Source: Bordetella parapertussis (GTDB lineage: Bacteria; Bacteroidota; Bacteroidia; Chitinophagales; Chitinophagaceae). From it: a stretch of 64,000 bases of DNA. The stretch covers positions 49,978 through 113,977 of the forward strand of contig CALQJX020000013.1 of the NCBI GenBank assembly GCA_943331005.2. Direction: 5' to 3'. Positions 35,489-43,633 of the stretch are shown here, one piece after another (within the stretch, counting starts at the first letter, position 1; each line of letters opens with the position of its first letter). The position numbers and the translations under genes were made by a program. The notes under the pieces are model-generated. The model worked only from the letters and a program-made list of their open reading frames with translations, did no database searches and was not told the DNA's origin.

Positions 35489-35496
35489 TAATTTTG
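35489..35496 (+). promoter_or_regulatory. -7 element upstream of the 35524 lipoprotein gene
   Basis: TAatTTTG is an exact consensus match, 27 nt before the ATG at 35524. It overlaps a possible TTG start at 35494, which it therefore argues against. Confidence 0.5.
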
Positions 35497-35523
35497 AGTT
35501 CAATAAAATATATTTTTCTTTTC

Positions 35524-35949
35524 ATGTCAGGGAATATTAGGTTATTGGTTCTGTTCATTTTCATTCTTTTTTGTGTTTTTGTGTTTTCCTGCCGTAAAAA
35601 ACAGGTTTCCGGTTTGCCTGCCCCTAAAAGGTATACACTGAAGATGGCGGGGAGCAGATTATTTGCTGGCACAGATACTCTTGGGTTTGCACCAATTGTT
35701 GGAAGGGCCGATACACAAAAAATGAACATTGAAGTGCTGAATGACTCTACCTTGAAAATAATGAGCGATACAATACATTATGTGTCATATAATGAAACTG
35801 CAAAGTCACTGTTCTTTAAACGAGTGGCTCATCCCGATTCTGTTGCGATCACTTATTTCTTTCAGGAAGACAGTATCACTTATTTCATTTACAGCAGGGT
35901 CAGTTTGTGTTGTTTCAATAAAAAGGTATTGCACACAATAGACAGATAG
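35524..35949 (+). CDS. Small lipoprotein of unknown function
   Basis: A 141-residue protein I do not recognise. The start MSGNIRLLVLFIFILFCVFVFSC gives a long hydrophobic signal with a lipobox VFSC (Cys23), then a basic RKKQ. The mature part is beta-rich, with a repeated pattern of short strands (KIMSDTIHYVSYNETAKSLFF, AITYFFQEDSITYFIYSR) and ends with SLCCFNKKVLHTIDR. A lipid-anchored outer-membrane or periplasmic protein is the safest description. Monocistronic. Confidence 0.7.
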   Translation: MSGNIRLLVLFIFILFCVFVFSCRKKQVSGLPAPKRYTLKMAGSRLFAGTDTLGFAPIVGRADTQKMNIEVLNDSTLKIMSDTIHYVSYNETAKSLFFKRVAHPDSVAITYFFQEDSITYFIYSRVSLCCFNKKVLHTIDR

Positions 35950-36063
35950 TAATTAGTATTTGATGCGCTTGTTTTGATATTTTACTAATAATATCAGTTA
36001 GTGATTTTACCGAGAAAAGACAAACGCTCACCGAAAACATAGTTCCACAGAGATATAGTGGCG

Positions 36064-36071
36064 TAACTTTG
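36064..36071 (+). promoter_or_regulatory. -7 element upstream of the ABC exporter gene
   Basis: TAacTTTG matches the consensus exactly and ends 17 nt before the ATG at 36089, predicting a leader of about 10-13 nt, the same geometry as at prs. Confidence 0.6.
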
Positions 36072-36088
36072 CCACACTAATTTTATAA

Positions 36089-37900
36089 ATGGCACGACGA
36101 AGAGATAATGGCGGAGAGGAATCTCCCAAAGCAAAGATCACGAAGGAATCTCTTAAGGAATCCCTGATGGTATTTAAGTACCTGCAGCCCTATAAAGGAA
36201 CCTTTATAGGTGGTCTTATTTTCATTGCCCTTTCGGCGGGGTCAACTATGACCTTTCCTTATTTGCTCAAGAAACTTATAGACAGTGCTCACGGTGTAGC
36301 AGAGGGAGCTTTTGCATATACCCCGGGTACTATTGCATTGATGCTTATGGGAATTCTGACCTTGCAGATGTTGTTTTCCTACATGCGTATATATCTTTTT
36401 ACTTATGTAGGAGAGCACGCAGTGGCAGATATGCGTGAGGAGATATATAAGCGTATGATCATGATGCCTATGAATTTCTTTGCGCAGCATAGGGTAGGTG
36501 AGTTATCTAGCAGAATAACCGCTGACGTTGGGCAGATACAGGATGCCATTACCGGATTGCTGGCAGAGTTTCTCAGGGGTATACTCACCCTCATTATAGG
36601 TATTGGTGCCATCATGTGGATCAGTCCTAAAATGACTGCTGTTATGTTATCTGTTGTACCGGTAGTAGTGGTCATTGCCTTGGTATTTGGCAGATTTATT
36701 CGCAAAATTTCCCGCAAAGCACAAGATCAGTTGGCCGACTCAAATACGGTTGTTCAGGAAACCCTGCAGGGAATAGCCAATGTTAAGGCTTTTTCAAATG
36801 AGTGGTATGAAGTAGGCAGGTATCACAACAATGTTACAGATGTAGTAAATACCGCTATTCGCAATGGTCGTTATCGTGGTTTGTTCGTCTCTTTGATGTT
36901 GTTTAGTGTATTTGGGGCTATTGTGCTGGTGGTATGGTATGGTGCCGGGCTCATGCAGTCAGGTCATTTGTCATTTGGCGACCTTACCGCTTTTGTAGTA
37001 TATACAGCATTCGTTGGGGGTACTATGGCAGGTTTTGCCGAGATATTCAGTCAGCTACAAAAAACCATTGGTGCAACACAACGTGTGAGAGAATTACTAA
37101 AAGAAGACATCGAAAATGTCACGATTGAGAATGATGAATTAAAGTCTGAGTTCAGGTTGAATGGTAATGTTTCTCTGAAAAACATAGCTTTCAGTTATCC
37201 TTCCCGCAAGGATGTGAAAGTAATAAAGGATCTTTCGCTTGATGCGCATAGCGGTCAGCAGATTGCAATCGTTGGTCCGAGTGGTGCCGGCAAGAGTACT
37301 ATAGTTTCGCTGCTGCTCAGGTTCTATCAGCCCGATAATGGTATTATTACATTTGACGGAAGAGATGCGAATACAATACCATTATCTCAGCTCAGGAAGC
37401 AGATAGCCCTGGTGCCACAGGATATCCTGCTGTTTGGTGGCAGCATATATGAGAACATTGCATACGGTAAGCCGGATGCTACAGAAGAAGAGGTAATAAA
37501 GGCGGCACAGCAGGCAAATGCGCATGAATTCATCAATAAGTTCCCCGAAGGGTACAAGACCATGGTGGGCGAACGTGGGGTGAAGCTTTCTGGCGGTCAG
37601 CGTCAACGCATAGCAATAGCCAGAGCCATATTGAAGGATCCTGTTATATTATTGCTCGACGAGGCCACCAGCTCTCTCGATTCTGAATCGGAAGCATTGG
37701 TGCAGGATGCCCTTACCAACCTCATGAAAAACCGTACTTCGTTTGTTATTGCACATAGGTTATCTACCATTCGCAGTGCCGATCAGATACTGGTGCTGGA
37801 AGATGGCCGCATCAAAGAAAGCGGTAAACATCAGGAGTTGATGGCAATAGAAGATGGCCTGTACAGAAACTTGAACAAGCTACAACTATTTGAAGAGTAA
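36089..37900 (+). CDS. ABC exporter, fused permease-ATPase (MsbA/lipid-flippase-like)
   Basis: A 603-residue half-transporter. The N-terminal TMD (about 30-340) has six hydrophobic segments with the typical intracellular-loop sequence MPMNFFAQHRVGELSSRITADVGQIQDAI. The NBD (about 360-600) has Walker A GPSGAGKST, Q-loop VPQDILLFGG, signature LSGGQRQR, Walker B ILLLDEATSSLD and the H-loop VIAHRLSTI. It works as a homodimer in the inner membrane. Sequence style matches MsbA-like lipid or drug exporters; the substrate is not determined. It converges with the GlmU-like gene, only 13 nt apart. Confidence 0.93.
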   Translation: MARRRDNGGEESPKAKITKESLKESLMVFKYLQPYKGTFIGGLIFIALSAGSTMTFPYLLKKLIDSAHGVAEGAFAYTPGTIALMLMGILTLQMLFSYMRIYLFTYVGEHAVADMREEIYKRMIMMPMNFFAQHRVGELSSRITADVGQIQDAITGLLAEFLRGILTLIIGIGAIMWISPKMTAVMLSVVPVVVVIALVFGRFIRKISRKAQDQLADSNTVVQETLQGIANVKAFSNEWYEVGRYHNNVTDVVNTAIRNGRYRGLFVSLMLFSVFGAIVLVVWYGAGLMQSGHLSFGDLTAFVVYTAFVGGTMAGFAEIFSQLQKTIGATQRVRELLKEDIENVTIENDELKSEFRLNGNVSLKNIAFSYPSRKDVKVIKDLSLDAHSGQQIAIVGPSGAGKSTIVSLLLRFYQPDNGIITFDGRDANTIPLSQLRKQIALVPQDILLFGGSIYENIAYGKPDATEEEVIKAAQQANAHEFINKFPEGYKTMVGERGVKLSGGQRQRIAIARAILKDPVILLLDEATSSLDSESEALVQDALTNLMKNRTSFVIAHRLSTIRSADQILVLEDGRIKESGKHQELMAIEDGLYRNLNKLQLFEE

Positions 37901-37913
37901 TTGATTGTGTAGG

Positions 37914-39092
37914 TTACTTTTTGTTGTTGTAGATATGTTTGTATAGCTGTAGCTCTCCTTCAGAAAGTGTTTTGCCTCTGCGCCCCATCATGCGGTTGGC
38001 GGTTTCCATAGCTTTTTCAAAACGGTACTCGGTAAAGCCATCACTGCCGCCCCATGAAAAAGAAGGGATATATTTATTGGGGAATCCTCCTCCGTAAATG
38101 TTGCAGGAAACACCCACTACTGTACCCGTATTGAACATGGTATTGATACCGCACTTGGAGTGGTCGCCCATCATAAGTCCGCAGAAGGTAAGTCCTGAAT
38201 TCACTTCTTTGTTGCTTGATTCGTGCCATACTTTTACTGTGCCATAGTCGTTTTTGAGGTTAGAACAGTTGGTGTCAGCACCCAGGTTACACCATTCTCC
38301 AATAACTGCATTACCCAGATATCCATCATGCGCCTTATTGCTGTTGGCAAAGAAAACTACATTGTTGATCTCTCCACCTACTTTACAGCCCGGGCCAATG
38401 GTCGTGGCGCCATAAACTTTTGCGCCCATTTTTACCACACTGTGTTCGCATAGAGCTATAGGGCCGCGCATCAGCGTTCCTTCCAGCACCTCAACGTCTT
38501 TACCAATATATACCGGACCGGTTGTGGCATTTATGATACAACCGGCATAGACATTGGCTCCTTCTTCAATAAACAGATCATTGATGCCAGATACGGTTAC
38601 CCCTTCCGGTACTGGTGCGCTTTTTTTGCCTTCGGTCAACAGCTCGAAATCCAGTCTGATGGCATGATCGTTGAGCGAAAAAATGTCCCAGTTATTGTTG
38701 AGTGCCTTTATGTCGCCCTCATATTGTGTGGCAGGCATGGTGCTTATGTGGCTTATAAGCGACTGCAAAATAGCAGGGTCGAAAGTGGTTCTTGCCGCAA
38801 TGATCAGATTGTCTTTTGCCAATACTGTGTCTGCAGCCAGGTGGTTTATGGCAGTTGCCAGTTCTCTGGTGCCAAATACAGCACCGTTGATATAGGTTGT
38901 ATCATTGTCCCATCCGGCAGGGAATGCCTCCTGCAGGTAGGGCTCCGTCAGCGAATGGGTGCCGGAGCTAAGCAACATTTCCCAACGTTCGCGCATAGTG
39001 AGTATACCGCAGCGGATATCAGCAACCGGGCGAGTGTGGGTAAATGGGAGCAGATTGGCACGGGCGTCGCTATCGAAGAGGGTGTAATTCAT
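37914..39092 (-). CDS. GlmU-family protein with left-handed beta-helix (putative sugar nucleotidyltransferase)
   Basis: A 392-residue protein characteristic of Bacteroidota. The N-terminal third begins NYTLFDSDARANLLPFTHTRPVADIRCGILTMRERWE, a degenerate nucleotidyltransferase-like domain. The C-terminal half shows hexapeptide repeats of a left-handed beta-helix (GPVYIGKDVEVLEGTLMRGPIALCEHSVVKMGAKVYGATTIG and similar), seen in acyl- and uridyltransferases such as GlmU. The canonical G-x-G-T-R-M pyrophosphorylase loop is not visible, so whether it catalyses nucleotidyl transfer is unclear. A TATTTTAG element ends 4 nt before the ATG, suggesting a leaderless mRNA. Confidence 0.85.
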   Translation of the reverse strand: MNYTLFDSDARANLLPFTHTRPVADIRCGILTMRERWEMLLSSGTHSLTEPYLQEAFPAGWDNDTTYINGAVFGTRELATAINHLAADTVLAKDNLIIAARTTFDPAILQSLISHISTMPATQYEGDIKALNNNWDIFSLNDHAIRLDFELLTEGKKSAPVPEGVTVSGINDLFIEEGANVYAGCIINATTGPVYIGKDVEVLEGTLMRGPIALCEHSVVKMGAKVYGATTIGPGCKVGGEINNVVFFANSNKAHDGYLGNAVIGEWCNLGADTNCSNLKNDYGTVKVWHESSNKEVNSGLTFCGLMMGDHSKCGINTMFNTGTVVGVSCNIYGGGFPNKYIPSFSWGGSDGFTEYRFEKAMETANRMMGRRGKTLSEGELQLYKHIYNNKK

Positions 39093-39168
39093 GCTGCTAA
39101 AATAGAGATTATACAGTTAAGAGTTGTGTCATGTGCACATGAAATTTGTACAGAACATGCCGCCAATG

Positions 39169-39197
39169 AAAAAGGGCTGCATTGCTGCAACCCTTTT
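39169..39197 (-). terminator. Terminator after the L31 gene
   Basis: Hairpin arms 39170-39181 and 39186-39197 with one mismatch and loop TTGC. The A-run at its left end gives the U-rich tail on the minus strand. It starts 27 nt past the rpmE stop. Confidence 0.6.
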
Positions 39198-39223
39198 CTG
39201 AAATATGATATGCGTAAAAGCAA

Positions 39224-39475
39224 TTAAGCTTTCTTTGCGTAACGGTTTTTGAACTTTTCGATACGACCAGCTGTATCCACGAACATAGATTTACCGGTGT
39301 AGAATGGGTGAGATGTGTTAGAGATCTCGACCTTGATAACAGGATATTCGTTACCATCTTCCCAAACGATAGTTTCTTTGGAAGGAGCTGCTGAGCGAGT
39401 CAGGAACGTAGTTTCATTAGACGTGTCTTTGAAAACTACGAGGCGGTAAGATTCCGGATGAATTCCTTTTTTCAT
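39224..39475 (-). CDS. rpmE: 50S ribosomal protein L31, type B
   Basis: An 83-residue ribosomal protein beginning [27 protein letters not shown] and containing the family block [30 protein letters not shown]. The zinc-binding Cys motif of type A L31 is absent, which identifies the type B (zinc-independent, YkgM-like) form. It is bounded by its own -7 element and a terminator, so it is monocistronic. Confidence 0.97.
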   Translation of the reverse strand: MKKGIHPESYRLVVFKDTSNETTFLTRSAAPSKETIVWEDGNEYPVIKVEISNTSHPFYTGKSMFVDTAGRIEKFKNRYAKKA

Positions 39476-39522
39476 TTTGTTGTTTTTTAAATCATGGATT
39501 TTGCCATGCGTGAATAAGAATG

Positions 39523-39530
39523 CAAAAGTA
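39523..39530 (-). promoter_or_regulatory. -7 element of the L31 gene
   Basis: On the minus strand this reads TActTTTG, an exact consensus match, giving a leader of about 40 nt before the rpmE ATG at 39475. Confidence 0.6.
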
Positions 39531-39567
39531 GGTGTTTTTGAGTAAATACCATCACTTTCTTTGAAAA

Positions 39568-40095
39568 TTACTTGATAACAACCTTGTCCAGGTCGGCTTT
39601 TGCCTGTTCAGACCTTTGGTAAGTACCTACTACCTTACCATCAGGGCCAATAAGCATAGCCTGAGGAACAAACTGTATACCATAAATAGCTGCAGCCTGA
39701 GAGTTCCAGCCACCCAGATCGCTCATGTGGTTAGGCCAGGTAAGTCCATCCTTTTTAATAGCTGCAATCCATGCCTCTTTATCTTTATCAAGAGATACGT
39801 TCAATACAGTAAAGCCGTTTTTAGCACCTTTATATTTTTTAGTAGAGTATTCTTTATACATCTCTACCAGACCCGGGTTCGACATGCGACATGGTCCGCA
39901 CCAGGATGCCCAGAAATCAATAAGTACATAACGACCTTTATTGATCTCAGAGAGTTTCAATGTTTTTCCTTCAGGGTTAGGAAACGCAAGTTCGGGCGCT
40001 TTCATGCCGGCTTTTATAGTAGTATTATCATACTGAGCATTGGCAGAAAATATGATACCCGCTGCAAGAACGAGGGTAGTGATCAGTTTTTTCAT
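39568..40095 (-). CDS. TlpA-like thiol-disulfide oxidoreductase, exported
   Basis: A 175-residue thioredoxin-fold protein. Signal peptide at 1-20 (ends FSANA). The core has [26 protein letters not shown] sequence with the redox motif WCGPC at 65-69, and the cis-proline region [19 protein letters not shown]. TlpA/ResA-like proteins reduce or isomerise disulfides in the periplasm, often for cytochrome c maturation. The gene is divergent from the metal/redox cluster that begins at 40272 and may serve it, although nothing in the sequence proves a link. Confidence 0.94.
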   Translation of the reverse strand: MKKLITTLVLAAGIIFSANAQYDNTTIKAGMKAPELAFPNPEGKTLKLSEINKGRYVLIDFWASWCGPCRMSNPGLVEMYKEYSTKKYKGAKNGFTVLNVSLDKDKEAWIAAIKKDGLTWPNHMSDLGGWNSQAAAIYGIQFVPQAMLIGPDGKVVGTYQRSEQAKADLDKVVIK

Positions 40096-40256
40096 TTTAT
40101 ATTGGTTATTTGATGTTTTTCGATTGTAAATATAGGGTAAGAATGGCGAACAATTTTCACTGCTGTCACTTACTTTAACTATGTATATGGAAATATGCGC
40201 ATTTGTAACATCATTTTAACATGACAAGAAGCATATATGCATGTGTGCTAAATCCC

Positions 40257-40264
40257 TATCTTTG
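40257..40264 (+). promoter_or_regulatory. -7 element at the head of the metal/redox cluster
   Basis: TAtcTTTG is an exact consensus match ending 7 nt before the ATG at 40272. The predicted transcription start falls on or just before the start codon, so the mRNA is probably leaderless. Confidence 0.65.
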
Positions 40265-40271
40265 TTGCATA

Positions 40272-40664
40272 ATGAAAAGGCTCATTGCATCTGTTGTTAT
40301 GATCGCGTATATGGCGGCTGCCATAGGCTTTTCATTTTCCTTTCATTATTGTGGCGGCACATTGCACAGTATTTGTTTCACCGAAGACACCGAAGAAGGT
40401 TGTTGCGGCAGTAAAGAAGATAGTGATGGTTGCTGTGAGGACAAGGTGATCAGTGCCAAATACAAAGATGACCACACGCCTTCATATGCCTCTATTCCAT
40501 TAGTTAAGGTAGCTACAGATGTGGTTTTGCCACGTATATATGGTTATGTTCATACTGCGGTATGTACATATACTCATCCGGTAAGTACTTATAATAAAGG
40601 ACCGTCTCCACCTTTGTTGCGGGGCATTCCCATCTATTTGTTTATTCGTGTTCTTCGCCTTTGA
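40272..40664 (+). CDS. HYC_CC_PP-family small exported protein
   Basis: A 130-residue protein of a Cys-rich Bacteroidota family named for its motifs, all present here: HYC at 25-27, CC pairs at 44-45 and 54-55, and PP at 113-114. The N-terminal hydrophobic segment (3-23) exports or anchors it. The Cys pairs sit in an acidic stretch (TEEGCCGSKEDSDGCCEDK), which suggests metal binding, probably copper given the neighbours. The family has no demonstrated function. I start at the ATG at 40272; an ATG at 40221 would lie upstream of the -7 element. Confidence 0.8.
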   Translation: MKRLIASVVMIAYMAAAIGFSFSFHYCGGTLHSICFTEDTEEGCCGSKEDSDGCCEDKVISAKYKDDHTPSYASIPLVKVATDVVLPRIYGYVHTAVCTYTHPVSTYNKGPSPPLLRGIPIYLFIRVLRL

Positions 40665-40752
40665 TAGGTGAAATGTCTTTCTATTGCAGCAACAGCCAAT
40701 ATTCTTCTTGCTGGGTTGATTTTGTATTATTTATCATTAAACAAAAACTACA

Positions 40753-41526
40753 ATGAAAAAGATCATTTCATCTATTATACTGATGTCTTTTATTGGTGCT
40801 GCACAGGCGCAAACCACTGCAACCAACTGGACCGCAACAGATTGCAATTCTTTCAGTCATACTTTATACAGCGAGCTGGATAGCGGTAAAATAATAGTCT
40901 TTACCTGGGTAATGCCATGCATATCGTGCAAGGCAGGCGCAAAAGCAGCTTATGATGCTGTACAGAGTTTTGCCACATCCAATCCCGGGAAAATTCGTTG
41001 CTATCTGGCCGACGATCTGGGCGATGCCAGTTGTGCTACCTTATCTTCATGGGTTACTTCCAATTCTGTGGGTGCTACCAGCAATATGACCATCTTCAGC
41101 AATGCCGGCAATGTCATCAGCGAAACTGATTTCGGAGGTACAGGTATGCCGCATGTGGTAGTTATGGCAGGTACAGACCATAAGATCTACTACAACAAAA
41201 AGAACAGTGCCACCTACGATCAGCCGGGTATAACTGCTGCAATCAATGAGGCACTAACTGCACTTGCAGTAGATAAAATGCCGGAAAATGTGACCTTTAC
41301 GCTCACTCCAAACCCTGCAAAAGATATACTGGTACTTTCCGGCATAGAGAAGATCAGCAAGATCGCAATAGTTTCTTTTACCGGTAAAACGGTAAAAGAG
41401 GAATCTAACCTTAGTGGTAAAGCCAGCATGCACATGAGTGTAAACGGTCTGGCAGCAGGTATATATATGGTAAAGGTTACAGACAATAATGGTAATTCAG
41501 GTGTTCAGAAGTTTGTAAAACAGTAA
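40753..41526 (+). CDS. T9SS-exported thioredoxin-like protein (type A sorting domain)
   Basis: A 257-residue secreted protein. Signal peptide at 1-20 (ends AAQAQ). Residues 25-170 look like a thioredoxin fold: IIVFTWVMPCISCKAG with a CISC redox motif at 56-59 after a strand, and the cis-proline block GTGMPHVVVMAG (129-140) before DHKIYYNK. Two further cysteines occur at 83 and 94. The C-terminal 80 residues are a type A sorting domain (TLTPNPAKDILVLSG, IVSFTGKTVKEES, LAAGIYMVKVTDN). It would act as a surface or secreted thiol oxidoreductase. It ends 3 nt before the cytochrome c peroxidase gene, so the two are co-transcribed. Confidence 0.85.
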   Translation: MKKIISSIILMSFIGAAQAQTTATNWTATDCNSFSHTLYSELDSGKIIVFTWVMPCISCKAGAKAAYDAVQSFATSNPGKIRCYLADDLGDASCATLSSWVTSNSVGATSNMTIFSNAGNVISETDFGGTGMPHVVVMAGTDHKIYYNKKNSATYDQPGITAAINEALTALAVDKMPENVTFTLTPNPAKDILVLSGIEKISKIAIVSFTGKTVKEESNLSGKASMHMSVNGLAAGIYMVKVTDNNGNSGVQKFVKQ

Positions 41527-41529
41527 CAC

Positions 41530-42594
41530 ATGAAGAAGCTGATAATGATCTCTTGTATGACTGCAGGGATTGCAGCCATGCATGCCTGTAATAAAAAGAA
41601 GGACGATGTGGTTTATAGTCCGGTGACGTATACAGTAGCTGTACCAGATTTTGTAAAAAAATACGTAGGCGATCTGAAGCACCCTACGGATAATGCAGCT
41701 ACTGTAGATGGTGTATCGCTTGGCAGGCAACTCTTTTACGAGAAAATGCTGAGCAATGATAATATTATGAGCTGTGCTACCTGTCATAAACAGGAAAATG
41801 CTTTTGATGATCCGAGGCCATTTAGTCAGGGCACAAATGGCACATTTGGCGGACGTAATGCTATGGCTATCATTAATCTGGGTTGGAATACTCATTTTTT
41901 CTGGGATGGCAGGCGCCCCGATATGGAAGGGCAGGCACATGACCCGGTTAGCAACCCTATAGAAATGGCCAGCAAGTGGACCGATGTGGTGAGTAAGCTT
42001 CAGAACAGCAAAAAGTATCCCGATCTGTTTTACAAGGCTTTTGGCAGAAGTGTTATTGATAGTACTCTTGTAGTCAGGGCTATTGCACAGTTCGAGCGTA
42101 CTTTGGTATCCTACAATTCCAGGTTCGACAAGTATTACTTCAAAGGCGATAGCAGTGCACTGAATGCGCAGGAATTGCGCGGATTGGCAATTTTTACCGG
42201 CAAGGGTATGTGTAACAACTGCCACCTGATGAATACACAATTTACCGACAATATGCTGCGTAACAACGGACTGGACGCAAACCCGTTAGATGAAGGGCAA
42301 ATGAAATTTACCGGTCTGGTAACAGATAAGGGAAAGTTCAAAGTGCCTACACTCAGAAATATTGGGGTAACTGCACCATACATGCATGATAGCCGATTTG
42401 CTACATTGAATGATGTAGTAAATTTCTACAGCAGTGGCATTAAACAATCCAGTCCCAATATAGATGAGCATATGCCCGACTATGGTTCTGGTCTCAACCT
42501 CACTAAAGAGGAGAAGGCAGATCTGGTTGCTTTTCTCAACTCGCTTACAGACACTGATTTCATTACCAACAAAGCTTTCAGCGATCCCAACTAA
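41530..42594 (+). CDS. Di-haem cytochrome c peroxidase (CCP/MauG family), lipoprotein
   Basis: A 354-residue periplasmic enzyme that reduces hydrogen peroxide with electrons from c-type cytochromes. Two haem-attachment sites are present: CATCH at 82-86 and CNNCH at 228-232. The block APYMHDSRFATLNDVV (about 282-297) supplies the family's distal methionine. The N-terminus has a lipobox MHAC (Cys20), so it should be lipid-anchored in the periplasm or outer membrane. It begins 3 nt after the thioredoxin-like gene. MauG relatives modify proteins instead of destroying peroxide, so that alternative stays open. Confidence 0.94.
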   Translation: MKKLIMISCMTAGIAAMHACNKKKDDVVYSPVTYTVAVPDFVKKYVGDLKHPTDNAATVDGVSLGRQLFYEKMLSNDNIMSCATCHKQENAFDDPRPFSQGTNGTFGGRNAMAIINLGWNTHFFWDGRRPDMEGQAHDPVSNPIEMASKWTDVVSKLQNSKKYPDLFYKAFGRSVIDSTLVVRAIAQFERTLVSYNSRFDKYYFKGDSSALNAQELRGLAIFTGKGMCNNCHLMNTQFTDNMLRNNGLDANPLDEGQMKFTGLVTDKGKFKVPTLRNIGVTAPYMHDSRFATLNDVVNFYSSGIKQSSPNIDEHMPDYGSGLNLTKEEKADLVAFLNSLTDTDFITNKAFSDPN

Positions 42595-42623
42595 TAATAC
42601 TGACTTATAGAAATTTCGTGAAA

Positions 42624-42671
42624 GGAACTTATCGTAAACAAGATATATGATAAGTTCCCTGAGCGTTTTTT
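42624..42671 (+). terminator. Probable terminator after the cytochrome c peroxidase gene
   Basis: A perfect 10-bp stem GGAACTTATC (42624-42633) with GATAAGTTCC (42649-42658), loop of 15 nt, followed 7 nt later by six T. The long loop and spaced T run make it weaker than the others. Confidence 0.5.
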
Positions 42672-42680
42672 GTTTACTTG

Positions 42681-42712
42681 ATAATTCAATATAAAAACAA
42701 ATAATTCAATAT
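42681..42712. repeat. 12-bp direct repeat before the first HMA gene
   Basis: ATAATTCAATAT occurs at 42681-42692 and again at 42701-42712, exactly 20 bp apart (about two helical turns). The second copy runs into the ATG at 42711. No TAnnTTTG element is present, so this could be an operator or an atypical promoter region. Confidence 0.55.
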
Positions 42713-43064
42713 GAAAAACTTTATAAAAGTTCTGGCGATAATAATATTAATGTTCTCTACTGTCAACACATGGGCGCAGCAGCGCACGGAAAAAATAACA
42801 GTATCTGGCAACTGCGGTATGTGCGAAAAGAAAATAGAGGCAGCGGCAAAAGCCGGTGGTGCTAAAAAAGCAGAATGGGACAAGAACACCAAGGTGTTAA
42901 CGGTAACCTATGATGCGTCTAAGACCAACAACGAGGCAATACAGAAAAAAGTAGCATCGGTAGGGTATGACACGGAAAAGTTTACAGCAGATATGGCTAC
43001 TTATGACAATTTGCACGAGTGCTGCAAGTACGATAATAAGCGTGTGCCAGAGGCGGTGAAGTAG
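42711..43064 (+). CDS. Exported heavy-metal-associated (HMA) domain protein 1
   Basis: A 117-residue exported metal-binding protein. Signal peptide at 1-22 (ends NTWAQ). The HMA ferredoxin-like fold occupies about 27-92, with the metal site NCGMC (Cys35 and Cys38) and the closing VASVGYDTEK. An extra tail (93-117) contains LHECCKYDNK with His102 and Cys104-105. Cytosolic CopZ-type chaperones have no signal peptide, so an exported HMA domain should trap or deliver copper-like ions in the periplasm. The next gene encodes a second such protein, 26 nt away. Confidence 0.9.
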   Translation: MKNFIKVLAIIILMFSTVNTWAQQRTEKITVSGNCGMCEKKIEAAAKAGGAKKAEWDKNTKVLTVTYDASKTNNEAIQKKVASVGYDTEKFTADMATYDNLHECCKYDNKRVPEAVK

Positions 43065-43090
43065 TATTTTTTAAATTTAAAGACACAAAA

Positions 43091-43633
43091 ATGAAGAAGT
43101 TGATAGTTATAATAATGCTGGTGCTGGGAAGCATATCGGCATTTGCACAATTGAGTTCTGCAACGCTGGTAGCCAGCGGGCTTACCTGCAGCATGTGCAG
43201 CAAAGCCATTTACAAGGCTCTGCAGAAAGTGTCATTTGTAGACAGTGTGGATGTTAACATTGAGAAGTCGAGTTATGGAATAACATTCAGGCAGGGTAGT
43301 AATGTTCAACTCGATGAGCTGAAAAAAGCTGTTCAAGATGCCGGCTTTTTTGTGGCATCGCTTAAGGTGACAGTTGTTTTTGACAATGTAGATGTATTCA
43401 ATGATGCTCATGTATCTCTTGGGGGAAGTACGTTTCATTTTGTGAATGTGACTAAGCAAATGCTGACTGGCGAAAAGTCTATAACACTAATAGATAAGAA
43501 CTATGTTCCGGCCAAAACGCATAAAAAGTACAGCAAGTTCACTAAGATGAAATGTTTTGAAACAGGGATGATGGAGGCGTGCTGCCCAAAAGAAACAGCC
43601 AAAACCAACAGAGTTTATCATGTCACGATATAG
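43091..43633 (+). CDS. Exported heavy-metal-associated (HMA) domain protein 2
   Basis: A 180-residue protein. Signal peptide at 1-19 (ends SAFA). HMA domain at about 24-88 with the site LTCSMC (Cys33 and Cys36), then an unassigned region that looks beta-rich (VTVVFDNVDVFNDAHVSLGGSTFHFVNVT) and a C-terminal Cys cluster FETGMMEACCPKE. The second half is not part of the classical HMA fold, and I do not recognise it. Its last 14 nt overlap the following barrel gene, indicating translational coupling. Confidence 0.85.
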   Translation: MKKLIVIIMLVLGSISAFAQLSSATLVASGLTCSMCSKAIYKALQKVSFVDSVDVNIEKSSYGITFRQGSNVQLDELKKAVQDAGFFVASLKVTVVFDNVDVFNDAHVSLGGSTFHFVNVTKQMLTGEKSITLIDKNYVPAKTHKKYSKFTKMKCFETGMMEACCPKETAKTNRVYHVTI

